A stretch of 55,810 nucleotides of DNA from Bacteroidaceae bacterium (GCA_017616445.1 JAFZYE010000028.1:1-55810), one strand, 5' to 3'; shown: positions 24,705 through 32,692, counted from the stretch's first letter. Program-made: numbers and translations. The notes: generated by a model not told the origin, from the sequence alone.

Positions 24705-24828
24705 CTTTTCGAAGTGTTTAGTGCTTCGCACTATTTGTTGCAAGTCTCATCATTCTTGTAGTTAAGCAAGCTTTCCTACAATTCTGCTTAGCCTTCCAAC
24801 AAGCCTAATGGCTTAACACTTCAAAAAG
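24705..24828. other. 124-bp nested inverted-repeat element, possible structured RNA or MITE
   Basis: Terminal inverted repeats pair 15 of 17 positions (24705-24721 with 24812-24828). Inside are a hairpin GTGC-TTC-GCAC (24721-24731), an arm TTGTTGCAAG (24735-24744) with CTTCCAACAA (24793-24802), a nested TTGTAG/CTACAA hairpin (24756-24781) and AGCC-TAAT-GGCT (24802-24813). Together these suggest a multi-branch fold. It lies between the GxxExxY and flippase genes. Confidence 0.6.
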
Positions 24829-24844
24829 AGAAAAAAACTCATCC

Positions 24845-25399
24845 TCAGAAAGCAGTTAATGTCATATCCTTTTTGTCAAAAAAGTATCGCTCTATTTGTG
24901 GCTTCGGATAAGTCGCAAAGTTGATCAGTAGTCCGAATGGGAAGCTTGTCCCTGCCATATATCCAAACAACTGTGCTCTTTCTCTATTTGTTAATTCCTC
25001 GATTGCTTTTGTTTCTATGATTATATTGCCTTGTTCTCTTTCTATCATGAAATCCATCTTCAAGTATGACTGAAGAGGTTGACCGTTAAATAGCGGATGA
25101 AACATCCATTCTTTATGTGCTGTTATATGGTGATTTGAAAGGGTTGTGAAAAACGCTTCCTGATAAATGTATTCAGGCAGTCCGCATGGCAGTTGTCTAC
25201 ACACATCATGTGCGAACCCCACAATGTCATAAACATATTCTACCATCCATTTCCGTTGTTCTGCTGACAACTCTTTCTTAGGTAACAGCATATCTTTTTG
25301 TTTTTTGTCGCTTGCACTTTTTGTTTTTCTCTTTTGTTCAGGTTTATCCTGTAAGGATTGATGGTGTGACTGGGGGCTTTTATCTGTGAGCTTGCTCAC
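24845..25399 (-). CDS. GxxExxY protein
   Basis: The GLPEYIYQEAF motif (GxxExxY) and a PD-(D/E)xK-like core (LKMDFMIEREQGNIIIETKA) with LFGYMAGTSFPFGLLINF identify this family of unknown function, common near mobile DNA. The open frame begins at GTG 25399, but the first 36 residues are low-complexity Lys/Gln/Ser-rich. The family normally starts close to the motif, so ATG 25291 (MLLPKKELSAEQ) is the more likely start. The gene looks more AT-rich than its neighbours, which fits acquisition by transfer. A perfect GTGAGC-TT-GCTCAC palindrome lies at 25386-25399. Confidence 0.82.
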   Translation of the reverse strand: MSKLTDKSPQSHHQSLQDKPEQKRKTKSASDKKQKDMLLPKKELSAEQRKWMVEYVYDIVGFAHDVCRQLPCGLPEYIYQEAFFTTLSNHHITAHKEWMFHPLFNGQPLQSYLKMDFMIEREQGNIIIETKAIEELTNRERAQLFGYMAGTSFPFGLLINFATYPKPQIERYFFDKKDMTLTAF

Positions 25400-25466
25400 A
25401 AGGAAAAGTACGCAGACACTACATCAGAGACAAAGTCTCAACCTGAGCAAAAGTTTTTTTATCATA

Positions 25467-26510
25467 TTAATCAAACAAATTATTCATTCCACCATTGTTC
25501 GACTCATAGATGTTGCGACCAAGATGCTTGTAGGCCAGTTCTGTGACTTCGCGTCCTCGTGGGGTACGCCTGAGGAAGCCCTCCTTGATGAGGAACGGTT
25601 CGTACACCTCCTCCACTGTTCCAGCCTCTTCGCCTACCGCTGTGGCGATGGTGTTGATACCCACAGGACCACCCTTGAACTTGTCGATGATGGTGGTGAG
25701 GATCTTGTTGTCAATCTCATCGAGACCGTACTTGTCGATATTGAGCGCCTCGAGTGCCACCTTCGCAATCTTGGTGTCGATGCTACCGTTACCCTTCACC
25801 TGTGCGAAATCGCGTACACGACGCAGGAGGGCATTCGCGATACGAGGCGTACCACGACTGCGGCTTGCTATCTCGTAGGCTGACTCTTCGTTGATAGGGA
25901 TGTTGAGCAGGCGTGCAGATCGGATGATGATCTTGGCCAGCACGTCAGCATCGTAGTACTCCAAGTGGAGGTTGATGCCGAAACGGGCACGGAGGGGTGC
26001 TGTGAGCAATCCGCTACGGGTGGTTGCACCTACCAGCGTGAAGGGGCTCAGGTCTATCTGGATGCTGCGGGCAGAAGGACCTTTGTCAATCATGATGTCG
26101 ATACGGTAGTCCTCCATTGCTGAATACAGGTATTCCTCGACGATAGGGCTGAGACGATGGATCTCATCGATAAACAGCACATCGTTCTCTTCGAGCGAGG
26201 TGAGGATGCCGGCGAGGTCGCCAGGTTTGTCGAGCACTGGGCCTGATGTGATCTTGAAGCCTACTCCCAGTTCGTTAGCGATGATTTGCGACAGGGTGGT
26301 CTTTCCCAATCCTGGAGGACCATGCAGCAATGTGTGGTCGAGCGGCTCGCCACGATACTTCGCTGCCTCCACGAAGATCTTCAGGTTCTCCACGATCTTC
26401 GTCTGACCGCTGAAGTCCTGGAAGTGGAGTGGGCGCAAGGCGTTCTCGAAGTCTTTCTCCTTACCTCCTGCTACGTATTGTTCCTCGTGTATGTCAAAGT
26501 CTGTATTCAT
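25467..26510 (-). CDS. ruvB: Holliday junction branch migration helicase RuvB
   Basis: RuvB is the hexameric AAA+ motor that with RuvA drives branch migration. Walker A is [11 protein letters not shown] (63-73) and Walker B is [10 protein letters not shown]. The sensor and arginine-finger regions ([19 protein letters not shown]) and the C-terminal winged helix ending [20 protein letters not shown] are present. The 347-aa length is standard. A TAACTTTG promoter box lies about 26 bp upstream. Confidence 0.98.
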   Translation of the reverse strand: MNTDFDIHEEQYVAGGKEKDFENALRPLHFQDFSGQTKIVENLKIFVEAAKYRGEPLDHTLLHGPPGLGKTTLSQIIANELGVGFKITSGPVLDKPGDLAGILTSLEENDVLFIDEIHRLSPIVEEYLYSAMEDYRIDIMIDKGPSARSIQIDLSPFTLVGATTRSGLLTAPLRARFGINLHLEYYDADVLAKIIIRSARLLNIPINEESAYEIASRSRGTPRIANALLRRVRDFAQVKGNGSIDTKIAKVALEALNIDKYGLDEIDNKILTTIIDKFKGGPVGINTIATAVGEEAGTVEEVYEPFLIKEGFLRRTPRGREVTELAYKHLGRNIYESNNGGMNNLFD

Positions 26511-26535
26511 TACACCTTATTTATTATTATGTGTG

Positions 26536-26543
26536 CAAAGTTA
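26536..26543 (-). promoter_or_regulatory. Predicted ruvB promoter -7 box
   Basis: CAAAGTTA on the plus strand gives TAACTTTG on the minus strand, 26 bp upstream of the ruvB start codon. Confidence 0.6.
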
Positions 26544-26958
26544 CGAAATAATTCAGAATTCATAACTGATAATTTACAATTTTTTGAGAAAATGTGATGA
26601 AAGATATAATTTATGAATAAAAAAGCTTAGTCAAGGATGTAGCTCTATGGAGCTACTGCATAAGAGTATGTAAATCTGAGATTGTGAGCAAGCTCCCATC
26701 TCATCCTTACACCCTCTTCTGCATCCGTTCCGGCTTTTCTCCTTGATTAAGAGAAAAAGATTCAAAAGCAAAGACAGCCTTTTGGAAAACTTTTGTCTTT
26801 TTTTCTCTTCAAGAATTGAAAAAGCATGTAATGCTGGGTGGATGTTGCTGAAAATGGATGATGGAAGCAAATGCTTACAATCATACAGAATCAGCAGCAG
26901 ACACAGAATCGACGAAGGAGATTTTAATTCGACGAAGTTTTTTTTAAAATTTTAAAAA
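26544..26958. other. Gene-free interval with several hairpins
   Basis: No convincing gene was found. A 79-codon minus-strand frame (26631-26870) lacks any recognisable domain. Structured parts are GTAGCTC-TATG-GAGCTAC (26639-26656), a GAGAT...GAGC-AA-GCTC...ATCTC stem (26678-26702), and AAAGACA...TGTCTTT followed by a T run (26770-26804), which resembles a plus-strand terminator without an obvious upstream gene. Confidence 0.5.
26770..26804 (+). terminator. Orphan terminator-like hairpin
   Basis: AAAGACA pairs with TGTCTTT across 17 nt and is followed by TTTT. The nearest plus-strand gene upstream is far away, so it could end a small RNA, or be fortuitous. Confidence 0.4.
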
Positions 26959-26991
26959 CAAGGTGCTCGAACTGTTGTCCGAGCACCTTTG
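26959..26991 (-). terminator. Terminator-like hairpin downstream of the large secreted protein gene
   Basis: The stem AAGGTGCTCG / CGAGCACCTT has 10 pairs plus two inner pairs around a TGTT loop. On the minus strand it is followed by a short T-containing tract. It closely matches the hairpin at 11482-11513. Confidence 0.6.
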
Positions 26992-27008
26992 CATTATTTG
27001 TTCTCCTT

Positions 27009-27103
27009 CTCTCCCCCTTTGGGGGAGCGCGAAGGGGGAATAATTCGCTTTGTCCCCCCTCAGTCCCCCGAGGGGGAAGACTGAGGGGGAGTTAGAGGGG
27101 GTC
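27009..27103. repeat. Clustered C/G-run palindromes after the secreted-protein stop codon
   Basis: CTCCCCC-TTT-GGGGGAG (27011-27027) is perfect. A second, 11-bp-arm inverted repeat CCCCCTCAGTC / GACTGAGGGGG (27055-27065 with 27079-27089) encloses CCCCGAGGGG. The cluster ends 2 bp before the stop codon of the large secreted protein gene and would be very stable as RNA. Confidence 0.85.
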
Positions 27104-27105
27104 TA

Positions 27106-30100
27106 TTACTTCACGAAGTACTTCTTGCCATCGATGATGTTGAGGCCCTTCATAGGAGCTGCGAGCTTCTGACCAGCAAGGTTGAAGATGCCCTTAGCTG
27201 CCTTAACTGTGTTCATGATGTCAGAGATGCTGCTGTCGATAGCTGGGTCTGCACTTTCTGTTCCGAGGTAGTAGAGACGGAAGTTATCGCAGATGAACCA
27301 GTCAGCATCAATGTTACCATCTTTCTTTGCACCAATGCGGAGCTTACCATCTTCGCCAACCTGAACCTGGAGGAGGTGGTTGTAGTAGAGAGCACCATTT
27401 GTGTACTTGTCGAGTGCACTTGGTTCCTCAGCTACTTGGTTACACCAGAGCTGCATAGCCTGCATGGTGTTAGGCATGATATAGCCCTCACCAGAATCAG
27501 CAGTACCAACTGAACCAACCCATTCTGTACCTTTGAGTACGCGACCTTCGCTACAGTAAGCAGCTGGCAATTCAATTGTCTCTACGCTTGATTTTGCATA
27601 GAGGTAAGCTTCCTTGTCACTTACAGCAGCTCCACTGTACTTAGAATAGTCTGCGCCAGAGTTACCGTGACGATAGAATGCCTGAACATACAATACATAG
27701 TGACCTGCTGGCAGACCAGCGAGATCCTGATAAGTATCGAAGCCCATTGAGTAGCGCTCTGCGTTGGTTGACTTAGTACCACCAGCGCCCCAGCCTGTAC
27801 CATGCCAGCCTGTGAAGTCTTCCTGAACATCGAATGAACCGTTCACGATTACCTCAGTGAGGTCGATTGGGTTGTCAACAGATGCACCAGTTGTATCTGG
27901 AATCTTCAATGCTGACTTGTAGTAGTTAGCCTGATCAATGAGAGCTTCAACCTCTTCGTTGGTCTTGTCCATCTTCTCAAGAGCGCTCTGAGCTGCGTCG
28001 AATACAGCATTTGCCTTAGCCAGAATAGCTGGAGCTGCAGTTTCACCATAGTTGATGATGTCGTCGCTCAATTCACCCCAAGCGGTTTCAAGAGCTGCAT
28101 AGTCTTCAATTGACTTCTCTGCGTATTCCAAAGCTGCAGTACCAATATTGATTGCTTCGAGACACTTGTCGCCATCGTTGCTTGCAACAGCGGCATCGAG
28201 AGCTGTGACTGCGTCTTTAACCTTCTGCTCAGCGTCCTTACCACCAACGCCGTTCTCAAATACGTCAGCAAGTTTGGTCTTGAGAGTTTCAATAGCTTCC
28301 TTGTAAGCGCTTGCGTCAGAACCGTTGTAGAAGAGACGGAAGTTGTCGTAGATTACCCAGCTGTTAGTTGCTGTGTTCTTCAATCCGATGCGGATGCTGT
28401 CGCCAGCTTCTGCCAATGTGAAGTTCAACTCTACAAGATACATGTCTTCGCTGATGTTGAAGTAGAAGTTAGCACCATCCATTGAGTTTGGTACGTATGC
28501 CTCAAGTGTTGTAGAGTGAGTATCTGATGGGTAACCGTCTGAGCTGTTTGCACGGTAAACGAAGCTTTCCTGTGCACCTGCCATGATGTGGTTCACCTTC
28601 TCAGTGAAGTCGTTTGCATAGAGGACTGCGCTGATACCAACCTTTGGACCTTCGAGCCACTGGTTTTCCCAACCACCATCGTTACGCTCGAATGCCTGAC
28701 AAGTCAGCTTGAATGAACCCTTAGGCATGTCACGTACAACCTGGAACATATCGAATGCTGCGTGGAATACCTCTGCGTTACCACTTGATAACTTCTGAAT
28801 GTCACCAAGGTCGTTGAGACCGTTGCCACCCTTACCACCGAATGCAGGACGTGCACCTGTGTAGCTCCAGCTGTCAAAGCCTTCGTTGAAGTCTGGGTTC
28901 AGAATCAATGGAGTAAGCTCATCACCTGGCTTAACGTGTGCAGTGATGTACTCAACAATCATCTTGCTGACTGTTGGAGAGATTGATGCAATCAGTTCAG
29001 CAGTAGCTGTACCTTCGTTGTATTGATCACGCAATGTCATTTCGACATATTCGTCAAGTTGTTCACCAAGCTTTGGGAAGTCGCCATCGAGGAATGCTGT
29101 TGCCTTTTGCTGGATTTCGTCCATCAGTTGCTCCATCTTTTCATAGTCAGCAACTGACTGTACGAATAACTTGTAAGCCTCAGTCAGGATTGAGTCTTCC
29201 TTCTGGAAGTCTGATGTGCAGTTCTTTGCATTAGTGAGTTCTGCGCTATAAGCATCCTTTACGTCATTGTTTGCCATTACGCTTTCTACGTCTGGATACT
29301 CTTTCTCATACTGAGCAATCTTTGTGTCGAGAAGAACCTTGAATGGATCATCCTTAACTGGTCCGTAGTACTTCAGAGTGAAGTTGTCGGCACAGATCCA
29401 GTTTACAGTTGTGTTCTCAGTCATGAAACCAAACTCAAGGTCTGCCTCAGTAGCGTTGATGAACATCAACTCGAAGTGCTCTGGAGCGTTGTTGTTGGTG
29501 TGGATAGCTTCTTTGAAGATATTCTCGCCAGCCTTTGCAAAGAGGTATGCACCCTTCTCAAGACCCTGGTTCGATTCGTCCTGACGTGAAGAGATAGCGT
29601 CGCACTCGAATGTGTACTTACCTGCTGGCAAGTTCTTCACGAGCTGATAAACGCTACCGTCACCCAGTGTACGCTTGCCACCTGCGTCTTTGTTGAAGTT
29701 AGAGTTTGCCCATGCCTCGATGAACTTGTTAACTGTAACGTCACCATTCGTATAATTAGCACCCTGATAACCAAGGTTTGTTACAGTAGAGCCTTGTACA
29801 TAGTTCAGCGTCCAACCACTGATGTTACCAACCTCGAAGTCTGGGTTGACAAGCAGGTCTGTTGCATCAACAGGATTGTCATCTGAAGCCTGTTCGAAGC
29901 GGTATGCAAGAATAGCCTTCTTAACTGCAAGAATGGCTGCTTCAATATCTTCGTAGAGAACAGGAGAAGTAGAGTTCTGGATAGCTTTCAGCTTTGACAG
30001 ATCGAACTTGCTGCCGTAGTTGTCTTCAACCTCAGCAATGTACTCGTCCAACAAACCGTCTGCAAGGTAGTTCCATGCTTTCAGGTGTGACTCGTATTTC

Positions 30101-30900
30101 TCGAATTCTGATACTGGCATGAACATCCAGTCGATGCACAAATCAGCATCTTCCATTCGCTCTTCTTCATCTACGCCTGGATTGTAAGCCTTGTTGGTAA
30201 CACTCAACATAGGAGTCAAAGGCATTACGATAGCTGCGTCCTCAAGTGATGCATCGTAGTCGTTGTCGTTCTTGTTGAAACCAAGGTAGGTCTCTGGGTT
30301 GCCGAAGATGCTGTCTGCTGCATGTGAGTTCCAAGTTGGGTTGAGGTCAGATACGCTGATGCGATATACACCTTTACCCATAGACTTGATGTTCCACATG
30401 TAGTCGGCCTGACCGTTTCTATCAACGAACATTGCGTAAGTTGATGTTGGGAATACACCACGCCATGCTCCATTGTAATAGTCGAGCAGTTTGTAAGTCA
30501 CACCGTCCCATTCAGGAATCTCGATTTTCGTTGTGTCGAGTTTCATCACAGGTTCTTGTTGGTCCGGATCATCTACATAAGTAGTGTCAACCGTGAAGAT
30601 TGGGTCGAGACGATACTGAGCCATCATTACCTTGTTACCAGTCCCAATCTTAAGGGCAGCATGAGTAGCCCATTGTGCGTGGGTTGGACAAGTAGCGTTG
30701 GAAAGGAAACCGCCTGCCTCTACGTTGTAAAGGTAATAAACGGTAGTATCACCTTCCCAATACGGAGCGTTTGCTTGCAGAGAGGTCTTCATGTTCTCAG
30801 CGAACTGATAGTCAGTTACTTCTGGCATTCTCCAATTCTGCGCAAACATTGTAACTGATGCAAGCATCGTTACACAAAACAAAAGTAATTTTTTGTTCAT
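27106..30900 (-). CDS. Large secreted multi-domain protein with three repeated beta-sandwich-like modules
   Basis: The 1264-aa protein has a signal peptide (about 1-20, ending TMFAQ). After an N-terminal domain of about 330 aa, three related modules occur. Each begins with an N-x-[DS]-F...GW motif (NPDFEVGNISGW about 350, NPDFNEGFDSW about 668, NGSFDVQEDFTGW about 1018) and ends in a DNF-[TR]-L-x-Y-x-G motif (about 507, 850, 1206). Inside is a YQ...LPAGKY-type core. This resembles carbohydrate-binding jelly-roll repeats (inference). Helical spacers rich in Ala, Glu and Lys separate them. The C-terminus GIFNLAGQKL...IDGKKYFVK resembles short terminal motifs seen on many Prevotella secreted proteins. 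No catalytic motif was recognised. Confidence 0.75.
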   Translation of the reverse strand: MNKKLLLFCVTMLASVTMFAQNWRMPEVTDYQFAENMKTSLQANAPYWEGDTTVYYLYNVEAGGFLSNATCPTHAQWATHAALKIGTGNKVMMAQYRLDPIFTVDTTYVDDPDQQEPVMKLDTTKIEIPEWDGVTYKLLDYYNGAWRGVFPTSTYAMFVDRNGQADYMWNIKSMGKGVYRISVSDLNPTWNSHAADSIFGNPETYLGFNKNDNDYDASLEDAAIVMPLTPMLSVTNKAYNPGVDEEERMEDADLCIDWMFMPVSEFEKYESHLKAWNYLADGLLDEYIAEVEDNYGSKFDLSKLKAIQNSTSPVLYEDIEAAILAVKKAILAYRFEQASDDNPVDATDLLVNPDFEVGNISGWTLNYVQGSTVTNLGYQGANYTNGDVTVNKFIEAWANSNFNKDAGGKRTLGDGSVYQLVKNLPAGKYTFECDAISSRQDESNQGLEKGAYLFAKAGENIFKEAIHTNNNAPEHFELMFINATEADLEFGFMTENTTVNWICADNFTLKYYGPVKDDPFKVLLDTKIAQYEKEYPDVESVMANNDVKDAYSAELTNAKNCTSDFQKEDSILTEAYKLFVQSVADYEKMEQLMDEIQQKATAFLDGDFPKLGEQLDEYVEMTLRDQYNEGTATAELIASISPTVSKMIVEYITAHVKPGDELTPLILNPDFNEGFDSWSYTGARPAFGGKGGNGLNDLGDIQKLSSGNAEVFHAAFDMFQVVRDMPKGSFKLTCQAFERNDGGWENQWLEGPKVGISAVLYANDFTEKVNHIMAGAQESFVYRANSSDGYPSDTHSTTLEAYVPNSMDGANFYFNISEDMYLVELNFTLAEAGDSIRIGLKNTATNSWVIYDNFRLFYNGSDASAYKEAIETLKTKLADVFENGVGGKDAEQKVKDAVTALDAAVASNDGDKCLEAINIGTAALEYAEKSIEDYAALETAWGELSDDIINYGETAAPAILAKANAVFDAAQSALEKMDKTNEEVEALIDQANYYKSALKIPDTTGASVDNPIDLTEVIVNGSFDVQEDFTGWHGTGWGAGGTKSTNAERYSMGFDTYQDLAGLPAGHYVLYVQAFYRHGNSGADYSKYSGAAVSDKEAYLYAKSSVETIELPAAYCSEGRVLKGTEWVGSVGTADSGEGYIMPNTMQAMQLWCNQVAEEPSALDKYTNGALYYNHLLQVQVGEDGKLRIGAKKDGNIDADWFICDNFRLYYLGTESADPAIDSSISDIMNTVKAAKGIFNLAGQKLAAPMKGLNIIDGKKYFVK

Positions 30901-31091
30901 ACGTTTTTGGTTTTAATGAATTAGTTAATACTTAATTTAATTATCTCAATTGTTTTTGTTCTTTGTTATGGTTTTGTAAAAAGTAGTAGGGTGAATGCCA
31001 CACCTTCGTCTTTTATCCGTGCAAAGGAACACAATTTATTTGATATGACCAAATTTTTTAAGAAAAAGTTGCTGTTTATACCCCAAAATAC

Positions 31092-31122
31092 TTGCTCATA
31101 TTATAAATAAGGTGTAAATTTG
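31092..31122 (+). promoter_or_regulatory. Predicted promoter upstream of radical SAM gene
   Basis: TTG (31092-31094) and TAAATTTG (31115-31122) are spaced about 20 bp. The resulting leader of about 155 nt consists of a C/G-run palindrome and heptanucleotide repeats. Confidence 0.6.
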
Positions 31123-31132
31123 CAGCCAAAAA

Positions 31133-31157
31133 GACCCCTGCCCCCCTTAGGGGGAAT
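31133..31157. repeat. C/G-run palindromic repeat, copy c
   Basis: GACCCCTG followed by CCCCCCTTAGGGGG and AAT is a variant of the 14767-14793 element. As at 18457, it is followed at once by heptanucleotide units. Confidence 0.88.
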
Positions 31158-31158
31158 A

Positions 31159-31281
31159 AAGTTTAAAGTTGATAGTTGATAGTTTAAAGTCAGTTGAAAG
31201 AGTTGATAGTGAATAGTTAAATAGCCAAATGGCTAAATTGAAAATAAATTGTAAATTGTAAATGGTTAAATCGTAAATAAA
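31159..31281. repeat. Heptanucleotide and degenerate AT-rich repeats
   Basis: AAGTTTA, AAGTTGA, TAGTTGA, TAGTTTA (31159-31186, exact 7-bp period), then CAGTTGA and further decayed AATAGTTAAA-type copies up to the radical SAM start codon. The rest of the 30901-31284 interval holds the promoter above and AT-rich leader of the large secreted protein gene; nothing else was seen. Confidence 0.8.
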
Positions 31282-31284
31282 ACG

Positions 31285-32061
31285 ATGACAGTTTTATATT
31301 CTTCTCCTATCTTTGGTCCTGTTCACAGCCGCAGGCTGGGTGTGTCGCTGGGTATCAATCTGTTGCCCGCTGACGGAAAGTGCTGTTCGTTCGATTGTAT
31401 CTATTGCGAGTGTGGGTTCAACCACGATTTCGTGGCTCACGACCGCATGCCTTCGCGTCAGCAGGTATATGATGCGTTGCGCAACCAGCTGATGAAGATG
31501 CAGCAGGAAGGGCCTAAGCCCGATGTGCTGACCTTTGCAGGCAATGGTGAGCCTACGATGCATCCTCACTTCCCTGAAATCGTGGATGATGTCATCGCAC
31601 TTCGCAATGAGTTCTTCCCAGAGGCGAAGGTGAGCGTGCTGAGCAATGCCACTCAGATTCTCCATCCAAAGGTGTTCGATGCGTTGCTGAAGGTAGATAA
31701 CAATATATTGAAACTCGATACGGTTTCGAATGCATATATCCGTTTGTTGGATCGTCCTGTCAACAGCACTTATGATGTGAACCTGCTTGTGGAGAAGATG
31801 GCTGAATTCAAAGGACATTGCATCGTCCAGACGATGTTCCTGAATGGTGAGTTCGAGGGTAAGGATGTCTCGAACCTTGGCGACGAGTACGTAGAACCTT
31901 GGTTGGAGGCTCTCAAGCAGATAGGCCCAGAGGAGGTGATGATCTACACCATCGATCGCGAAACGCCTGCTCATCAGTTGCGCAAAGCAACGCATGAGGA
32001 ACTGGATGCCATAGCACAGAAAGTTGAGGCGCAAGGCATCAAGTGTCAAGTGTCATATTAA
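31285..32061 (+). CDS. Radical SAM protein
   Basis: The 258-aa protein has the CxxxCxxC iron-sulfur/SAM motif in KCCSFDCIYCECGF (about 34-47), preceded by FGPVHSRRLGVSLGINLLP. The TFAGNGEPTMHPHF motif (GEP-type SAM binding, near 86-99) and VSVLSNAT follow. This is the short COG0731-like class of unknown substrate. It is monocistronic by context, ending 38 bp before a good intrinsic terminator. Confidence 0.88.
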   Translation: MTVLYSSPIFGPVHSRRLGVSLGINLLPADGKCCSFDCIYCECGFNHDFVAHDRMPSRQQVYDALRNQLMKMQQEGPKPDVLTFAGNGEPTMHPHFPEIVDDVIALRNEFFPEAKVSVLSNATQILHPKVFDALLKVDNNILKLDTVSNAYIRLLDRPVNSTYDVNLLVEKMAEFKGHCIVQTMFLNGEFEGKDVSNLGDEYVEPWLEALKQIGPEEVMIYTIDRETPAHQLRKATHEELDAIAQKVEAQGIKCQVSY

Positions 32062-32063
32062 AA

Positions 32064-32092
32064 GCCCCCTTCTTATTCCCCCAAGGGGGAAA
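32064..32092. repeat. C/G-run palindromic repeat, copy d
   Basis: GCCCCC...TTCCCCCAAGGGGGAA lies immediately after the radical SAM stop codon. Confidence 0.75.
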
Positions 32093-32099
32093 GATTTTG

Positions 32100-32135
32100 C
32101 TCGAGGAGAAAATGTTTTTTCCTCGAGTGTTTTTT
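32100..32135 (+). terminator. Intrinsic terminator of radical SAM gene
   Basis: CTCGAGGA (32100-32107) pairs perfectly with TCCTCGAG (32120-32127) and is followed by TGTTTTTT. Confidence 0.85.
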
Positions 32136-32160
32136 GTTGTTTTCCTTAGTGATTTTTTCT

Positions 32161-32244
32161 GTTCGTGGCCCACGAACACTGATTCGCGGCCCACGAACCC
32201 AGGTTCGCAGTCCACGAACACAGGTTCGTCGCCCACGAACAAGA
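32161..32244. repeat. Array 2 of four palindromes at 21-bp period
   Basis: Units begin at 32161, 32182, 32203 and 32224, exactly 21 bp apart. The first is GTTCGTGGCCCACGAAC. It is homologous unit by unit to array 1 at 14041. It is flanked by an outer inverted repeat GTTGTTTTCC (32136-32145) / GGAAAACAAC (32256-32265) and lies about 160 bp upstream of the purL promoter. Confidence 0.92.
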
Positions 32245-32403
32245 TTTTCCTTTAGGGAAAACAACATGATTCTTCAAGGTCGACAAAACATTTCTCTGGC
32301 AAAAATCAGAGTCATCATCAAAGATGATGGAGTCAAACCTCTTTTTTGTTCCCAATTCTTACGTTTTTCGTCTCATCTCCTTTGCCGTTCAGATATTTTT
32401 TTG

Positions 32404-32411
32404 TAACTTTG
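32404..32411 (+). promoter_or_regulatory. Predicted purL promoter -7 box
   Basis: TAACTTTG matches the consensus. Transcription from about 32418 would give a leader of about 275 nt before the purL start codon. Confidence 0.65.
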
Positions 32412-32432
32412 CAGTGGGAATTAAAATTAACT

Positions 32433-32648
32433 CAACTTTTGCAAGTTGAAAGGAGTTAGCGAAGTTAACGGCCTACGGCCTAGAAGTTAATGGCCTATGG
32501 CCAAGAAGTTAACGCTTCGCTAGACGGAACCAAAGGCTGTATACATCTGCAGACTATCGTCCAGCCGAAGGCGATAACTCCTAGCGAAGCGATAACTCCT
32601 AGCCGAAGGCGATAACTTCGAGCGGTAAAACCGCGATAACTTCCATAG
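32433..32648 (+). repeat. purL leader: opposed arrays of hairpin-plus-TAACTTC units
   Basis: A small hairpin CAACTT-TTGC-AAGTTG (32433-32448) is followed by three 22-bp units starting GAAGTTAA at 32461, 32483 and 32505. A 40-nt centre follows, then four units in the opposite orientation with GATAACTCC/GATAACTTC at 32573, 32591, 32611 and 32635. Each unit has its own small palindrome with varying sequence: GGCC-TAC-GGCC, GGCC-TAT-GGCC, GCC-GAA-GGC (twice), GC-GAA-GC, GCGGT-AAA-ACCGC. The rest of the 32062-32692 interval holds the terminator, array 2 and promoter listed separately. Confidence 0.88.
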
Positions 32649-32692
32649 TTGAGCAAAAATGCGAAACTCAAAATACTTATCAATAAGAAACA

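Noticed and set aside
24845-25399. GxxExxY gene as a restriction-modification or toxin component
   Set aside because: Only the GxxExxY motif and a nuclease-like core are visible; no methylase, antitoxin or partner gene is adjacent.
26631-26870. 79-codon minus-strand ORF as a gene
   Set aside because: Ser/Leu/Lys-biased composition, no domain or promoter, and overlap with several hairpins suggest a chance frame.
32043-32406. Short ORFs across the GTTCG repeat array encoding Arg-Gly-Pro-Arg-Thr-type repeats
   Set aside because: Open frames arise on both strands simply from the GC-rich repeat; no start context or conservation supports translation.
32461-32648. GTTAAC-containing units as integron attC sites
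   Set aside because: No integrase, no cassette genes, and the spacing does not match attC architecture.
32412-32692. purL leader as a purine or other known riboswitch
   Set aside because: None of the conserved core bases of known purine, PreQ1 or PRPP riboswitches could be recognised; the structure is a repeat array.
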